DNA from: Deltaproteobacteria bacterium
GTDB taxonomy: Bacteria > Desulfobacterota > Desulfobacteria > Desulfobacterales > C00003060
Assembly: GCA_030592345.1 (NCBI GenBank)
Contig: JAUVJO010000004.1
Span: 1 to 33,356 of the forward strand
DNA: 33,356 nucleotides
Reading direction: 5' to 3'
Of the stretch, positions 1-8,070 are shown piece by piece. The notes beneath the pieces were generated by a model that was not told the DNA's origin, did no database searches, and worked only from the letters and a program-made list of their open reading frames with translations. The translations under genes and the position numbers were made by a program. How positions within the stretch are numbered: position 1 is the stretch's first letter; every line of letters begins with the position of its first letter.

Positions 1-757
1 TCGTCCTTTTGACGGAAATCATGTACGGAACCGGGACAAGTTGAATCGCATAGTAGTGCGTGATCGTGGCAAGTGCAGTGGCAATGCCTGCCAGGCCAAG
101 CCAGAGGCCATTTCGGCCCTTCAGGTTCACTTTGGCTACCTTCCTCTTGAACCGCCAACCTGCAATGGTCGCCATGGGAACCGAGAGTGACAGCATGTAA
201 AACACACCGAAAAATAAAGGATCAGAGAGCTGGACACCCCTTTTCCCCAGGGTGGATGTCAGGCTCCAGATCAGGGCCACCAAAAGCATGCGTCGGGAAC
301 CAGGGGACTTAAAGATAGCCGTCAGGGGGGCTAGAGGGTGGTTCACAAATAGCTCGATATTCAGCACATAGGCCCCTGCTGTTACCAAAAGAATGCCGAT
401 AGCGCCATTAAAAGATATGCTCTCACCCAAGATAATAGCCGCTGTCAGGATAGTGAAAACAGGGGTAAAACTCAGATACGGTACGCTCAGAGAGAGCGGG
501 GACGTTCTGATAGCCGTGAGATATAGATAGAAGGCCAGGACTTCAAAGGGGATCTGTACGCTTATAAGGACCAGCAGATCCTTGTTCACGGGAAAGGCAT
601 CCCTTCCCATCAGGAGGGGAATCATAAACGGGAGAGAGACCAAGACGATAGCGGAGCCCGTGGTCCACTCATCATTGTCTCGCATCAAGAGCTTTGAGAA
701 AGTCTCGCTGGTGGACATAAAATAAGCGCAGACCAAGGACAACGCAAACCAGTTCAT
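1..757 (-). CDS. EamA/DMT-family membrane transporter, C-terminus cut by window edge
   Basis: The open frame begins at an ATG at 757 and runs off the left edge, so about 252 residues are visible. The protein is very hydrophobic, with a row of membrane segments. It has EamA (drug/metabolite transporter) features: the end of the first repeat reads GESISFNGAIGILLVTAGAY, and the second repeat begins after a basic loop and reaches ITHYYAIQLVPVPYMISVKR, the usual P-rich segment of the second EamA unit. A family this broad exports metabolites or drugs across the inner membrane; the substrate cannot be read from sequence. It lies downstream of the tRNA-Cys terminator and so probably has its own promoter, which I could not identify. 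Confidence 0.85.
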   Translation of the reverse strand, partial: MNWFALSLVCAYFMSTSETFSKLLMRDNDEWTTGSAIVLVSLPFMIPLLMGRDAFPVNKDLLVLISVQIPFEVLAFYLYLTAIRTSPLSLSVPYLSFTPVFTILTAAIILGESISFNGAIGILLVTAGAYVLNIELFVNHPLAPLTAIFKSPGSRRMLLVALIWSLTSTLGKRGVQLSDPLFFGVFYMLSLSVPMATIAGWRFKRKVAKVNLKGRNGLWLGLAGIATALATITHYYAIQLVPVPYMISVKRT

Positions 758-796
758 GGCTGTTTTAGGTAGCTCAGAACAAAATGGTAGCAGAAA

Positions 797-831
797 ACAA
801 AAAAGGAGTTGACCGAATTGGCTAACTCCTT
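797..831 (-). terminator. Intrinsic terminator of the tRNA transcript
   Basis: Read on the minus strand, AAGGAGTT and AACTCCTT form an 8-bp stem around a loop with further GCC/GGT pairing. It is followed directly by a run of T residues. It lies just past the CCA end of tRNA-Cys and separates the tRNAs from the EamA gene. Confidence 0.8.
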
Positions 832-839
832 GAAATAAC

Positions 840-914
840 TGGAGGCGGCAACCGGATTTGAACCGGTGTATAACGGTTTTGCAGACCGCTGCCTTACCAC
901 TTGGCTATGCCGCC
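840..914 (-). tRNA. tRNA-Cys (GCA)
   Basis: A 75-nt cloverleaf with CCA encoded. The acceptor stem pairs GGCGGCA with TGCCGCC, the discriminator base is U as usual for tRNA-Cys, and the anticodon loop is CTGCAAA (anticodon GCA). The T arm contains GGTTCAAATCC. It follows tRNA-Gly by 11 bp and is probably co-transcribed with it. Confidence 0.96.
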
Positions 915-925
915 ATATTGTGAAT

Positions 926-1000
<75 letters not shown>

Positions 1001-1007
1001 CCTTACC

Positions 1008-1112
1008 TATTGACTTTCACATATTAAATTTCACAGCGTTATCGATCGTCGGCGTATTACAATACAGCATCCTCCCTCTGGCCTTGTAAAATTCAATATG
1101 TGAAAACCTATA
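1008..1112 (-). mobile_element. 105-bp MITE-like element, copy A
   Basis: The ends are inverted repeats containing TTTCACATATTAAATTT and its near-complement TTCAATATGTGAAAA. The reverse complement of the whole element matches 24546..24650 with only a handful of mismatches over 105 bp. There is no open frame, and both ends carry TA(T/A), consistent with a TA-type target. It stops 7 bp before the tRNA-Gly 5' end, so it forms the upstream flank of the tRNA pair. A non-autonomous transposable element is the simplest reading; the source transposase is not in the window. Confidence 0.8.
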
Positions 1113-1356
1113 AATACTTTTTCTTGATTTTGTCAACAGGAAACTTCCCTCGGGTGGCCCTGCAAAAAGACAGGATCACGCTGGGGCGCATCCACAACCT
1201 GGGGGATGCATCCTCTTGAAATCACTTGCACCGCATTTGTGGAGTACATTAAGTGCCTAAAGTGAACTAAAGTGAGCTAAAGTGCCTAAAGTTAAGGTAT
1301 TCTGCCTATTTTAAATATGTTGCGCCGGAGACGCACTGCTTAATCCCGCTAAAGGC

Positions 1357-1638
1357 AGCGATTTTATGGCGCCACTTAATTTGACACTTTAACCCTACGT
1401 TCAGCGTACTAATCGTTTGGGCTGGAGCTTGGCGTAAAATAAATTATGGCGGTTTCAAGTGGGGCTAACTTCTGGACACGAATTGAAAGGTAGTAATGAC
1501 GCGACTGCTTAATGTGCCAACAGTTCGTAAGCCGCCATAATTTATTTTACAAAATATATTTCCTCTCATAGGCTTATTCTGGACCTTGGACAGAAGGGGT
1601 CAGCTAAACGTAAAATTAACAGCCCCGATAAAATCGCT
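1357..1638. mobile_element. 282-bp MITE-like insertion with 9-bp target duplication
   Basis: Terminal inverted repeats are AGCGATTTTAT at 1357-1367 and ATAAAATCGCT at 1628-1638, an 11-bp perfect match. The target duplication GCTAAAGGC lies at 1348-1356 and 1639-1647. The uninterrupted sister repeat at 3829..4082 has a single GCTAAAGGC at the same position, giving an empty site. No coding frame is present, so this is a non-autonomous element moved by a transposase elsewhere in the genome. The transposase family is unknown. Confidence 0.85.
1434..1550. repeat. 117-bp inverted-repeat unit inside the 282-bp element
   Basis: GTAAAATAAATTATGGCGG at 1434-1452 is repeated as its exact reverse complement at 1532-1550, a 19-bp perfect inverted repeat enclosing 79 bp. 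No clear target duplication flanks it. It may be a third nested element or an internal fold of the 282-bp element. Confidence 0.65.
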
Positions 1639-1806
1639 GCTAAAGGCGGGACTCACTTTCTTTCAATAATAAAACAGTTTCTTCAAGTCCTTAACTTTAG
1701 CTCACTTTAGACACTTTAGGCACTTTAGCTCACTTTCTTTCTTCCAGAAGGATGCGCAAAAGTTTTTGTCTTCCCCCAACTGTTAGATACGCCCTCAACC
1801 ATGGCC

Positions 1807-2376
1807 TCATTCGAACAGATCCCGCCGGAACTTAATGAAATACTTTGCCCCTGACAAAAGCGTCAATGCGAGAGCGATCCACAAGAAGACCATGCCCACG
1901 ACATGGAAATTCACATTGAAATATGTGTAATGAAACAAAAGGGGTATGATGGCTGCAATCTGAAAGCCGGTTTTGTACTTGCCGAGTTCTTCGGCTTCCA
2001 TCACGACTCCCTTTTCGGTCAAGATAGCCCGAAGTCCTGTAACAGCAATTTCCCTGCCGATAATGCCAAAGGCGATCCAGGCCGGCACCCTGCCGTGAGA
2101 GACAAGCATGATCAAGGCTGCCGAGACCAACAATTTGTCGGCCAGAGGGTCCAAAAACTTTCCCAGTGTTGACTCCAGGCCATATCGCCGGGCGAGCAAT
2201 CCGTCAAACAGATCGGTTATGGCTGCGGCAGAAAAGGCGATCGCAGCCAAAAACGCGCACACCTTGTTTGTAAAGAGAAGGAGCACAATAAGCACGGGTA
2301 TGGTGCCAATCCTGTAAAACGTCAAGTGGTTTGGAAAACACCAAAACTTTGCAGTAAACGGCTTAGAAAAGTTCAT
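1807..2376 (-). CDS. pgsA: CDP-diacylglycerol--glycerol-3-phosphate 3-phosphatidyltransferase
   Basis: PgsA makes phosphatidylglycerol-phosphate from CDP-diacylglycerol and glycerol-3-phosphate in the inner membrane, the committed step to phosphatidylglycerol and cardiolipin. The full CDP-alcohol phosphotransferase signature is visible: D-x2-D-G-x2-A-R-x8-G-x3-D-x3-D, from DLFDGLLAR to DPLAD (residues 55-80). Several hydrophobic segments surround it and the 189-residue length is typical. The frame could open at 2388, but the internal ATG at 2376 has GGAAG five bases upstream and is preferred. It follows the lytic transglycosylase by 20 bp and precedes tRNA-Gly/tRNA-Cys. Confidence 0.95.
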   Translation of the reverse strand: MNFSKPFTAKFWCFPNHLTFYRIGTIPVLIVLLLFTNKVCAFLAAIAFSAAAITDLFDGLLARRYGLESTLGKFLDPLADKLLVSAALIMLVSHGRVPAWIAFGIIGREIAVTGLRAILTEKGVVMEAEELGKYKTGFQIAAIIPLLFHYTYFNVNFHVVGMVFLWIALALTLLSGAKYFIKFRRDLFE

Positions 2377-2396
2377 AATAGCTTCCATCGGTAAAA

Positions 2397-2990
2397 TCAG
2401 TACCCATTGAAATACTCCATCACTTTGTGCACAAAGCGCTCGGTTTCCTTAATGCGTGGCACTTTCCTGAGGGGGCCGACCCTGTTGGGGCCTGCATTAT
2501 AGGCCGCAAGGGAAAGAGGTATATTCCCATTAAACCGATTCAAAAGCTCTTTGAAATAGCGCACGCCACCAAAGATATTTTCTCTCGGATCAAAGGCATC
2601 TGTCACGCCCAAGTCCCTTGCAGTTTGTGGCATGATTTGCATCAACCCGCAAGCCCCTTTGCTAGAAACAGCACAGGGGTCAAAATCCGATTCCGCTCTG
2701 ATAATGGCCTTTATCAAGAAAAATGGCACGCCGTATTTGACCGCAGCCTCAGCGATGTGAAGGTCATAATGGCTAAACGAATCATAAGCCAGCCCGGAAA
2801 TGGTCTCACGGATGTAGAGCCGATATTTCGTGCTGGTGGGCACGTTGGTAAAACGGATGGCTCCTCCACTCTCTCTATAGCGGTAAACATCAGCCCGTAC
2901 CGGCACCGAGTACATCGTGAGGACTATTCCATAGGCCCATGCGGCCCATGCCCAGAGTAGAACTGACCAGAATTTTCCCTTGCATGGCAT
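2397..2990 (-). CDS. Lytic transglycosylase, SLT family, exported
   Basis: A cell-wall enzyme that cleaves peptidoglycan glycan strands to 1,6-anhydromuropeptides. The N-terminus (about residues 1-33) is a hydrophobic signal or anchor ending VPVRA. Residues 34-60 (DVYRYRESGGAIRFTNVPT) look like the short DUF4124-type segment often placed before SLT domains. The SLT domain follows: catalytic glutamate E100 in AIIRAESDFDP, then SSKGACGLMQIMPQTA and AAYNAGP. It is 197 residues and complete. It lies 58 bp after the YHS-like gene and 20 bp before pgsA, so it is probably in one operon with them. Confidence 0.93.
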   Translation of the reverse strand: MPCKGKFWSVLLWAWAAWAYGIVLTMYSVPVRADVYRYRESGGAIRFTNVPTSTKYRLYIRETISGLAYDSFSHYDLHIAEAAVKYGVPFFLIKAIIRAESDFDPCAVSSKGACGLMQIMPQTARDLGVTDAFDPRENIFGGVRYFKELLNRFNGNIPLSLAAYNAGPNRVGPLRKVPRIKETERFVHKVMEYFNGY

Positions 2991-3048
2991 GGTGAAAACC
3001 CTAAGGGCTATCCTTGCTATAAATTACCGGATAATTGAGCGCCACCAA

Positions 3049-3321
3049 TCAACCACTTGACCGCGCCTTCTTGATTTGTTCCAGGTACTTGTCCCGGCAC
3101 ATTGTGCTGCAAAAATAGAGCGTTTCTCCGTCTATGACCTCTTTGACCCCGCTTCTCCTTGGAAAGTAGGTCTCGCAAAAAGGGTCTTTTACCATGATGT
3201 CATCAATCATGGCCGGTTCCTGGCGTGTTTCATGCCTGGAAGAAAATCGACCCGGAAGCATCAACGCCTTTAACGCCCGGTAACCGATGTAGATCAAAAA
3301 GCAAAGGATCAGGAATCTCAT
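3049..3321 (-). CDS. Small membrane-anchored YHS/TRASH-like protein (PP0621-like)
   Basis: A 90-residue protein with one N-terminal membrane segment (residues 1-22, MRFLILCFLIYIGYRALKAL) and a short soluble domain. The domain reads MVKDPFCETYFPRR...GETLYFCSTMCRDKYL, with cysteines 49, 71 and 75. This resembles the YHS/TRASH metal-binding fold (DPVC...YFCS..C) and the small PP0621-type proteins. A metal-binding or sensing role is a family-level guess. Its ATG overlaps the folK stop by 4 bp (ATGA), which implies translational coupling to folK. Confidence 0.75.
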   Translation of the reverse strand: MRFLILCFLIYIGYRALKALMLPGRFSSRHETRQEPAMIDDIMVKDPFCETYFPRRSGVKEVIDGETLYFCSTMCRDKYLEQIKKARSSG

Positions 3322-3824
3322 TGGACAAGGGTAACCTTATTTTCACCATCTTTCAAGCCGGACAGCAATGATCGTACAGGTTTCACAAAAACAGGGTGCA
3401 CAAATTCAGGCGCAATATCGCAAAGGGGCTTCAGCACAAACCGCCTTTGGTGTAATCTCGGGTGTGGAATACGGATCCGGGTTGTTCGTAGAACCAGCTC
3501 ATCAAAAAACAAAATATCTAAATCCAAGACCCTCGGCCCAAACCTCGGGCCCTCAAGCCGTCGGCCCATGGCCTGTTCAATGGCCTGAAGTCTAATCAGA
3601 AGAGCTTTTGGATCAAGACAAGTGCGAACCATAAAAACGCCGTTGATGAACCAATTCTGGTCTTTGAGGTCGACCGGTTCGGTCTCATACAATGGAGACC
3701 GAATCTCTAACAAACAGCCATCCAGGGCCGCAACGGCTCTAATCCCCTTTTGGCAATTGTCAGCCCTGTTGCCAACATTCGATCCCACACCTATGTAAGC
3801 CGTATGGGTATAGGGCGTATTCAT
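3318..3824 (-). CDS. folK: 2-amino-4-hydroxy-6-hydroxymethyldihydropteridine diphosphokinase
   Basis: FolK transfers pyrophosphate from ATP to 6-hydroxymethyl-7,8-dihydropterin in folate synthesis. Visible hallmarks are AYIGVGSNVGNR at the N-terminus, SPLYETEPV, the NGVFMVRTCLDP strand, and the signature GPRFGPRVLDLDILFF with its metal-binding DLD, then IPHPRLHQRRFVLKPL. The frame stays open to 3878, but that extension is translated from the repeat at 3829..4082. The ATG at 3824 gives a normal 168-residue protein. No good Shine-Dalgarno is seen; an AGAGGA about 15 bp upstream lies inside the repeat. Confidence 0.93.
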   Translation of the reverse strand: MNTPYTHTAYIGVGSNVGNRADNCQKGIRAVAALDGCLLEIRSPLYETEPVDLKDQNWFINGVFMVRTCLDPKALLIRLQAIEQAMGRRLEGPRFGPRVLDLDILFFDELVLRTTRIRIPHPRLHQRRFVLKPLCDIAPEFVHPVFVKPVRSLLSGLKDGENKVTLVQ

Positions 3825-3828
3825 GACT

Positions 3829-4082
3829 TGGGGGATGCATCCTCTTGAAATCACTTGTACCGCATTTGTAGAGCACATTAAGTGCCTAAAATGAACTAAA
3901 GCGAGTCCCGCTTTTAGCGGGATTGAGGTATTCTGCCTATTTTAAATAGATTGCGACTGAGGCGCACTGCTTAATCCCGCTAAAGGCGGAACTCACTTTC
4001 TTTTAATAAAAAAACTGTTTCTTCAAGTCCTTAACTTTAGCTCACTTTAGACATTTTAGGCACTTTAGCTCACTTTTCTTCC
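3829..4082. repeat. CTAAAGTG-type intergenic repeat, copy 2 (empty site)
   Basis: It starts GGGGGATGCATCCTC and carries GTGCCTAAA-type units (3880-3900), a CCCGC/GCGGG hairpin (TCCCGCTTTTAGCGGGA), and a shared core (GGTATTCTGCCTATTTTAAA). It ends in the inverted array of TTTAG-CTCAC units (4033-4076). It aligns along its whole length with copy 1 at 1200..1745 but lacks the 282-bp insertion. It fills most of the dapL-folK gap and includes the upstream region of folK. Confidence 0.85.
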
Positions 4083-4102
4083 ATTGCCTGCCAAATGCAT
4101 TT

Positions 4103-4157
4103 CAACAAACCAACAGGCCCAACCAGGCAACCGGCTAAACGGCCAAACGGCCAATCC
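4103..4157 (-). repeat. GTTTGGCC-type microrepeat spanning the dapL stop codon
   Basis: Read on the minus strand the units are GTTTGGCC, GTTTAGCC, GGTTGCC, TGGTTGGGCC, TGTTGG. The dapL stop codon TAG is inside the second unit, so the last few DapL residues are encoded by the array. Confidence 0.65.
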
Positions 4158-5301
4158 GTTCCACTGCCTCACGAATCCGCTCGCTGTTCACCGTGAGGGC
4201 CATCCTGACGTACCCTTCACCTGCCGCACCAAACCCATTTCCAGGCGTGGTCACAATGCCTGCTTCGGTTAAAAGACGGCTGGAAAACCCGGCTGACGTG
4301 TATCCTTTGGGCACATCCATCCATACATAGAAAGTGGCGTGCGGTTTTTCTGCAAAAAAGCCTTGAGAGCGCAACCCGTCCACCAGAATGTCTCTACGCT
4401 CCGCATAGGTCCTCTGCATATCCTCCACGCACTGCTGATCTCCCTCAAGAGCTGCAATTCCTGCAATCTGAACGGCCTGAAACGCGCCAGAATCGATATT
4501 GCTTTTCACCTGGCCCAAACCACGGATGACATCCTTGCAGCCAACGGCAAATCCAATACGCCAGCCAGTCATACTGAAAGTCTTGGAAAGGGAATGAAAC
4601 TCAATCCCAACGGACTTGGCACCTGGCACTTCAAGAAAACTCATGGGCCTGAAACCGTCATAGGCCATCTCCGAATACGCGGCATCGTGGCACACGATCA
4701 CATTATTCTCTCTGGCAAAAGCAACTACCGATTCAAAGAATTCACTGGTAGCCACTGCGGCAGTTGGATTATTCGGATAGTTTATGAACATTATCTTTGC
4801 CTTCTTGGCCACTTCCGGTGAAATGGCTTCAAGGTCAGGTAAGAATTCGTTTTCCTTTAACAGGTCCATGAAACAGGGTTCGCCGCCAGCAAACAGCGTG
4901 CCGATACTGTACACGGGATAGGCCGGGCTTGGTACAAGGGCAATATCTCCCGGGTTGATATAAGCCAGTGGAATATGGGCAATTCCTTCCTTGGACCCTA
5001 TCAGGGTTACGACCTCGCTGCCCGCATCCAGATCCACGTTGAACCTGTGCTTGTACCACCTTGAGACAGCAGCGTTAAAGTCACCCATACCTGAATAGGA
5101 AGGGTACCGGTGATTGGCAGGGTCTGCGGCAGCCTGTTTCAATGCCTCGATAATATGGGGGGGCGTCGGAAGATCCGGATCACCCACGCCAAGGTCGATA
5201 ATATCCACACCCTTGGCACGGACCTCTTCCTTCTGACGATCGATCTCCTTAAAAAGATAAGGTGGGAGGCGTTTTAGTCTTTCAGATCCTTCAATATTCA
5301 A
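4135..5301 (-). CDS. dapL: LL-diaminopimelate aminotransferase
   Basis: A fold-type I PLP aminotransferase that converts tetrahydrodipicolinate directly to LL-diaminopimelate, replacing the succinylase or acetylase branch. Signatures are DLGVGDPDLPTP, HRYPSYSG, the NYPNNPT motif, CHDAAY, and the PLP lysine in SLSKTFSMTGWRIGF (K240). The frame is open to 5412, but that part overlaps dapF. A TTG at 5301 has GGAGG (5308-5312) six bases upstream and gives 388 residues, the usual length. Adjacency to dapF and lysA favours DapL over a plain aspartate aminotransferase. The C-terminal codons lie in a microrepeat. Confidence 0.88.
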   Translation of the reverse strand: MNIEGSERLKRLPPYLFKEIDRQKEEVRAKGVDIIDLGVGDPDLPTPPHIIEALKQAAADPANHRYPSYSGMGDFNAAVSRWYKHRFNVDLDAGSEVVTLIGSKEGIAHIPLAYINPGDIALVPSPAYPVYSIGTLFAGGEPCFMDLLKENEFLPDLEAISPEVAKKAKIMFINYPNNPTAAVATSEFFESVVAFARENNVIVCHDAAYSEMAYDGFRPMSFLEVPGAKSVGIEFHSLSKTFSMTGWRIGFAVGCKDVIRGLGQVKSNIDSGAFQAVQIAGIAALEGDQQCVEDMQRTYAERRDILVDGLRSQGFFAEKPHATFYVWMDVPKGYTSAGFSSRLLTEAGIVTTPGNGFGAAGEGYVRMALTVNSERIREAVERIGRLAV

Positions 5302-5323
5302 TTTTGTCCTCCGTTGTTGGTCA

Positions 5324-6148
5324 CTATTCTTCCTCCCAGAGCTGACCTTCATAGATAACCCTTGCGTCCCCCCCGAGAAAGACGCTACGAAAATCATTTT
5401 CGTTTTTCTCAAAGTAGATCTTGAGAGGCTCGCCGCCTCTTGTGTGAAACGTCGATGGGGAGAAAGCCATCCCTTTTAGAGAAAAAATAAGCGCAGCAGC
5501 CACTGAACCCGTTCCGCAGGCAAGCGTCTCGTCCTCAACCCCCCGTTCATAGGTACGAATGGCAAAAGTGTTGTCAGCTAAGGGTTGTACAAAATTCACA
5601 TTTGTGCCAGCCGGGGCATAGCGCTCATGATACCGTATGGTCCGGCCTGATCTAAGAACCGGCGCTGCTTCAACGTCCTTCACCAAAATTACCACATGGG
5701 GCACACCCACCGTGACATCGCTCGCAGTAAAGGTTTGTCCTTCAGTCTCCAGGAGATAATCAAGCTTGGCCGCTGAAGGTTGTGGCATCTCCAACTTGAC
5801 CCGCTTGCCTGTGATCTCGGCCTTGATTACGCCAGCCTTGGTTTTGAAGCTGAGCCGTGGACCTGCGATCCCTTTCAGAAAGGCCAGCCTCGCAGCGCAC
5901 CGCCCCCCGTTGCCGCACATCTCCACTTCTCCGCCATCTGCATTGAAAAAGCGCCATTTGAAATCAGCCTCTTTTGATGTCTCTATAAGGATGAATCCGT
6001 CTGCCCCGACTGAGCGTTTTCTTTGGCAAATCGAGCGAATCCACTCGCTCAAGTTCTCTTCGAACACAAACCTGTCACGATTATCAACAAGAATAAAATC
6101 GTTTCCACTGCCGCTCATCTTGTAGAAGGAAATTCCTGTTTTAGTCAT
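5324..6148 (-). CDS. dapF: Diaminopimelate epimerase
   Basis: Converts LL- to meso-diaminopimelate for lysine and peptidoglycan. Both catalytic cysteines are present: C78 in NADGGEVEMCGNGGRC and C211 in GVEDETLACGTGSVAAAL. The N-terminus FYKMSGSGNDFILVDNR is typical, and 274 residues is the normal length. The start at 6148 sits in the motif ATGACAAATGAC with no clear Shine-Dalgarno, 10 bp after the lysA stop, so translational coupling to lysA is likely. dapL follows after 22 bp. Confidence 0.97.
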   Translation of the reverse strand: MTKTGISFYKMSGSGNDFILVDNRDRFVFEENLSEWIRSICQRKRSVGADGFILIETSKEADFKWRFFNADGGEVEMCGNGGRCAARLAFLKGIAGPRLSFKTKAGVIKAEITGKRVKLEMPQPSAAKLDYLLETEGQTFTASDVTVGVPHVVILVKDVEAAPVLRSGRTIRYHERYAPAGTNVNFVQPLADNTFAIRTYERGVEDETLACGTGSVAAALIFSLKGMAFSPSTFHTRGGEPLKIYFEKNENDFRSVFLGGDARVIYEGQLWEEE

Positions 6149-6158
6149 TTGTCATTCT

Positions 6159-7412
6159 TCACAGAAAAGGCGGTATCGACTCTCCTGCAATCAAGTCCTC
6201 GTAGGATTCCCGTGCCTTGATCACAAAAAACCGATCTTCTTTGACCATAACCTCGCAAACCCGCGGCCTTGAATTGTAATTGGAAGACATAGTAAAACCG
6301 TAAGCCCCTGCACTCATTATTGCCAGGAGGTCACCGGATTCAACATGAGGAATCTGGCGATCCCTGGCAAGAAAATCGCCGCTCTCGCAAACAGGGCCAA
6401 CGATATCGGCCTTGATTGTCCCTTCAGCATCTCTTGCCACCGGCTCTATGGCGTGGTAAGCATTGTAAAGGGATGGCCGCACAAGGTCGTTCATGGCCGA
6501 ATCTACAATAACAAAATCCTTGTCTTCACCCTGCTTTGTGTAAAGGACCCTGGTTACAAGTATGCCTGCATTACCGACAATCACACGTCCGGGTTCAAGG
6601 ACAAGAGTGAATGGCACACGACCCAGGGTCTCCAGGATGGCCGCTCCGTATTCGCTGGGGTGGGGTGGGGATTCTTGATCATAGGTGATTCCAAGCCCGC
6701 CACCAAGGTCGAGATATTTGATGGAAATGTCGCATGACTCCAAGGTGGAGATGAAATTCTTCAACCTCTCTAAGGCATCTACGAACGGGGCCATCTCTGT
6801 TACCTGCGAACCAATATGGCAACTGATACCAATCACTTCCACATGACGACGAGCATCTGCTGCCTTGTAGGTTTCTACAGCAGCCTCCATGTTCAACCCA
6901 AACTTGTTCTTTTTCAAACCTGTGGAGATGTACGGGTGTGTCCTGGGGTCAACGTCCGGATTCACACGAATGGCAACAGGGGCTTTTTTTCTTAGGCGAC
7001 CAGCACACTTATCTATGAGATCAAGCTCCTGAAATGATTCAACATTAAGCATAAGAATACCGTTTTCAAGGGCGTATGCTATCTCATCCTCACGCTTTCC
7101 CACCCCGGAAAAGACAATCCTCTCCGGCGCAATACCCGCCTTCAGTCCCCGGAACAATTCCCCGCCGGATACAATATCCAGGCCACCTCCAAGATTCCTG
7201 AAGAGTCTCAGCACTGCAAGGTTTGAGTTAGACTTGGCAGAAAAGCAGACCAGGTGAGGTACGTCCTCAAAGGCCTTTTGAAAAGCAAGGAAATGGTGCC
7301 GGAGTGTCGCATGGCTGTACAGGTAAAAAGGGGTGCCTACTTCTTGGGCTATCTCGGACACCGAGACGTCTTCGCAATACATGTGATCGTTACGATAGTT
7401 AAAGTGATTCAT
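6159..7412 (-). CDS. lysA: Diaminopimelate decarboxylase
   Basis: The last step of lysine synthesis: PLP-dependent decarboxylation of meso-diaminopimelate. It is a fold-type III enzyme with the PLP lysine K60 in VCFSAKSNSNLAVL, then SGGELFRG, HIGSQVTE, the glycine-rich LDLGGGLGITY, LEPGRVIVG and the active-site CESGDFLA. The 417-residue length is normal. The ATG at 7412 is preceded by ATGACAAACCCTA rather than a clear Shine-Dalgarno. It is separated from the upstream lipoprotein by a GGTTCA-type repeat. Confidence 0.97.
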   Translation of the reverse strand: MNHFNYRNDHMYCEDVSVSEIAQEVGTPFYLYSHATLRHHFLAFQKAFEDVPHLVCFSAKSNSNLAVLRLFRNLGGGLDIVSGGELFRGLKAGIAPERIVFSGVGKREDEIAYALENGILMLNVESFQELDLIDKCAGRLRKKAPVAIRVNPDVDPRTHPYISTGLKKNKFGLNMEAAVETYKAADARRHVEVIGISCHIGSQVTEMAPFVDALERLKNFISTLESCDISIKYLDLGGGLGITYDQESPPHPSEYGAAILETLGRVPFTLVLEPGRVIVGNAGILVTRVLYTKQGEDKDFVIVDSAMNDLVRPSLYNAYHAIEPVARDAEGTIKADIVGPVCESGDFLARDRQIPHVESGDLLAIMSAGAYGFTMSSNYNSRPRVCEVMVKEDRFFVIKARESYEDLIAGESIPPFL

Positions 7413-7440
7413 TAGGGTTTGTCATTCGTGATTCGGAAAT

Positions 7441-7607
7441 GGTAACCGTTCACGGGTTCAGAGGTTCAAAGGTTCAGGTTTTAACAAGAATCTAAACTCT
7501 TGATTCGTAGTTTCATCCCGCCGTACGTCTTGCGGACTAGTCTACAAGCAAGGTCAACGAAAAAAAGGTGACCCTGAACGGTGAACCCTGAACCTGTCAA
7601 CGCCTAC
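7441..7607. repeat. GGTTCA-type paired microrepeat between lipoprotein gene and lysA
   Basis: The left end reads GTAACCGTTCACGGGTTCAG followed by more GGTTCA units. The right end carries CCTGAACGGTGAACCCTGAA and closes CAACGCCTAC, the inverted form of the left end. The core sequence near 7540 (GTCTACAAGCAAGGTC) is shared with the copy at 15604..15886. The lipoprotein stop codon (7597-7599) and its last two sense codons lie inside the right end. Confidence 0.8.
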
Positions 7608-8070
7608 CGGAAATGTAGCAGAAGACCAAATTTGAATCCTCACTCACGCCGCCGGTCTTGTGATAAACGATAACCTTATAGACATATCGGTATCCGGACT
7701 CAACCCGGTCATAACAGGTGATACGATCTCCTTCAACCAGAGCGGGTTCAGGATCTTTGAGCCTGATATCAAGCCACGGACTAAAAGGGATTGGACAGCC
7801 TGGGCATGGCGCCACGAAACCACCGGTTTGATACTTATAAACCCTGAAACCCTCTATCCCCCCAAACATGGTGTCCCCCTTTTTCGGGACGGACCAAGTC
7901 AATCGCACCTCGCCGCTTACAACATATGCCTTTAAGTCATTGACTGGTGGGGGAACAACAGCATCAGGGACAACAGGCGGCCCCTTCTTGCCGCACCCTG
8001 GGCAACAGAGCAAAAGCCCCAAGAATATTAGAAAGGGCAGCCTATCTTGACGCCCTTTTTCCCTTTTCAT
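7597..8070 (-). CDS. LptM-like lipoprotein with fibronectin-III-like tail
   Basis: A predicted outer-membrane or periplasmic lipoprotein of about 157 residues. The signal ends in a lipobox LLLCCPGC, followed at once by GKKGPP, the signature of the LptM/YifL family (CGxKGP). The remainder, with VNDLKAYVVSGEVRLTW, EGFRVYKY and GYRYVYKVIVY, has the pattern of a fibronectin type III domain and is longer than classical LptM. In gamma-proteobacteria the LptM-like gene also sits beside lysA or dapF, so the linkage is conserved. The ATG at 8070 overlaps the argH end by 29 bp. Confidence 0.75.
   Translation of the reverse strand: MKREKGRQDRLPFLIFLGLLLCCPGCGKKGPPVVPDAVVPPPVNDLKAYVVSGEVRLTWSVPKKGDTMFGGIEGFRVYKYQTGGFVAPCPGCPIPFSPWLDIRLKDPEPALVEGDRITCYDRVESGYRYVYKVIVYHKTGGVSEDSNLVFCYISGRR

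Larger units (their letters stand above)
1200..1745. repeat. CTAAAGTG-type intergenic repeat, copy 1, interrupted by a nested insertion
   Basis: It begins with GGGGGATGCATCCTC, then an array of GTGCCTAAA/GTGAACTAAA/GTGAGCTAAA units from about 1250. It ends with the inverted array of TTTAGCTCAC/TTTAGACAC/TTTAGGCAC units at about 1693-1735. After removing the 282-bp nested element and one target duplication, the remaining ~255 bp align end to end with the copy at 3829..4082. It occupies most of the 800-bp gap between pgsA and tRNA-Gly; the stretch 1113-1199 shows nothing recognisable. Confidence 0.85.
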
